A program made the translations under genes and the position numbers. Source: Chloroflexota bacterium (GTDB lineage: Bacteria; Chloroflexota; Anaerolineae; Aggregatilineales; Phototrophicaceae). From it: a stretch of 64,000 bases of DNA. The stretch covers positions 1-64,000 of the forward strand of contig WTGN01000105.1 of the NCBI GenBank assembly GCA_011523545.1, written 5' to 3'. Shown here one piece after another: positions 63,183-64,000 of the stretch; position 1 is the first letter of the stretch; each line of letters begins with the position of its first letter. The notes under the pieces were generated by a model, which was not told where the DNA came from, ran no database searches, and saw only the letters and a list, made by a program, of their open reading frames with translations.

Positions 63183-63719
63183 ATGGCTACTGAAATCGCT
63201 ACTTTGGGCGGCGGCTGCTTCTGGTGTGTGGAAGCCGTCTACAATCAGCTCACCGGCGTCGAGTCGGCCATATCTGGATATATGGGCGGCCATGTCGATA
63301 ATCCCAGCTACGAGCAAGTCTGCGCCAAGACCACCGGGCATGCCGAAGTGGTCAACGTCAGCTTCGACCCCGATATCATCAGCTTTGAAGATATTTTGAA
63401 TATCTTCTTCAGCATTCACGATCCCACCACGCTCAATCGACAGGGTAATGATGTTGGGCCGCAGTACCGCTCCGGCATCTGGTATCACAGCGACGAGCAG
63501 AAACGCATCGCTGAAGAGACGATCAAGCGCTTGGAGCAGGAAAGGCTATACGCCAAGAAATTCGTCACCGAGGTCAGCCCGGCCAGCACCTTCTGGGTCG
63601 CCGAAGATTACCACCAGGAATATTTCGTCAATAATCCACGGTCAGGTTATTGCGCCTATGTAATCGCGCCCAAGGTGGCCAAGTTCCGCAAGCAATACTT
63701 CGAGCGCCTGAAACAGTAA
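63183..63719 (+). CDS. msrA: Peptide-methionine (S)-S-oxide reductase MsrA
   Basis: A 178-aa repair enzyme that reduces methionine-S-sulfoxide in proteins. The active-site GGGCFWC is at residues 9-15, followed by AVYNQLTGVESAISGYMGG, GHAEVVNVSFDPD, HDPTTLNRQGNDVGPQYRSG and EDYHQEYFVNNP. The start at 63183 has AAAGGA 9 nt upstream; the ORF-track ATG at 63174 is only directly behind that site. It is a single-domain MsrA without fused MsrB. Confidence 0.96.
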   Translation: MATEIATLGGGCFWCVEAVYNQLTGVESAISGYMGGHVDNPSYEQVCAKTTGHAEVVNVSFDPDIISFEDILNIFFSIHDPTTLNRQGNDVGPQYRSGIWYHSDEQKRIAEETIKRLEQERLYAKKFVTEVSPASTFWVAEDYHQEYFVNNPRSGYCAYVIAPKVAKFRKQYFERLKQ

Positions 63720-64000
63720 GGCTGCGATACGCAGGGGCGACCCGCCAAAATAGCACCGCTGTAGGGCTTGTCCGGTACTCGTTGTCTAGCCTTCGCCGGC
63801 AGTCTACCCCCCTCTGATCCCCCCTCGGTCCCCCCGCCTCACGGGGGGCGGAATCCCCATAGCAATGGGGGGAAGCTGGTTCGCATGGTGTCAGGTTGGC
63901 ATATCTGCCTATAGATCTCTTAAAGGCCAGCGAAAATCATTGTTTTCGCGTAATGTGGCTCCCCTTCCCTAGCTCGCTGGGATGCTCGCCATAGAGATGG
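63720..64000. other. Non-coding end of window with G/C-run hairpins
   Basis: No gene is seen. It contains a truncated REP half (CAGGGGCGACCCGCC), then C-rich and G-rich runs that can pair, such as CCCCCCGCCTCACGGGGGG and TCCCCATAGCAATGGGGGGA. These look like a different dispersed repeat. Confidence 0.5.

Overview
The window looks like a chromosomal segment of a GC-rich, aerobic member of Chloroflexota, probably Anaerolineae-like. The pointers are a caa3-type oxidase operon with extra membrane subunits, a bacterial Elp3, MutS2, a DUF6391-type protein, a HrcA/CIRCE-controlled groE operon and abundant short hairpin repeats. The phylum is inferred from gene content; no rRNA, tRNA or CRISPR array was seen.

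Layout. 1-1.4 kb: 3' part of an S1-domain protein. 1.7-5.2 kb: an orphan Clp-N-domain protein and full-length clpC. 5.2-11.4 kb: three tandem large membrane proteins of GT-C/DUF6056-like type, each preceded by clpC 3'-end sequence (clpC itself, then two copies), plus a final clpC-tail copy next to a terminator. 11.4-14.8 kb (minus strand): groES-groEL with CIRCE, then two small hypothetical genes. 14.8-25.6 kb (minus): four more paralogues of the same membrane family, a class A penicillin-binding-protein homologue lacking its catalytic motifs, and a membrane HhH protein. 25.8-30.4 kb: assorted enzymes (VOC, PhyH, M20 amidohydrolase, nitrilase) and a thrombospondin-type-3-repeat protein. 30.5-34.2 kb: three tandem copies of a second multi-pass membrane family. 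34.3-50.3 kb: housekeeping and metabolic genes (elp3, DDAH, sugar-dehydrogenase-like propeller, eda-like aldolase, cobS-cobU, two Mrr-like proteins, holA, DUF6391, phosphatase, YdjC, mutS2, methyltransferase). 50.4-53 kb: a catalytically intact lipoprotein PBP and a small membrane protein. 53.5-59.8 kb: caa3 cytochrome oxidase operon. 59.9-63.7 kb: two Uma2 nucleases, OsmC, UPF0316, ksgA, msrA.

Most unusual part. At two chaperone loci (clpC and groE) the window carries tandem membrane-protein cassettes whose short flanks are more alike than the genes they enclose. At clpC the flank is the last roughly 44 codons of clpC, repeated after every cassette. At groE the flanks are the 3' end of one paralogue (with a stop codon in the copy) and a 79-bp stretch from the groES upstream region that includes the groES -35 box. 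This suggests repeated duplication followed by cassette exchange or fast divergence of envelope glycosyltransferase-like genes. Superimposed on the whole window are covarying GGGGCG hairpin repeats (REP/BIME-like) and a 9-nt periodic CACAGAG repeat.

Functional picture. The membrane-protein families, the pseudo-PBP and the active PBP point to heavy investment in cell-envelope polymer assembly. The first array lies between clpC and the likely clpC terminator, so those genes may be co-transcribed with a stress chaperone.
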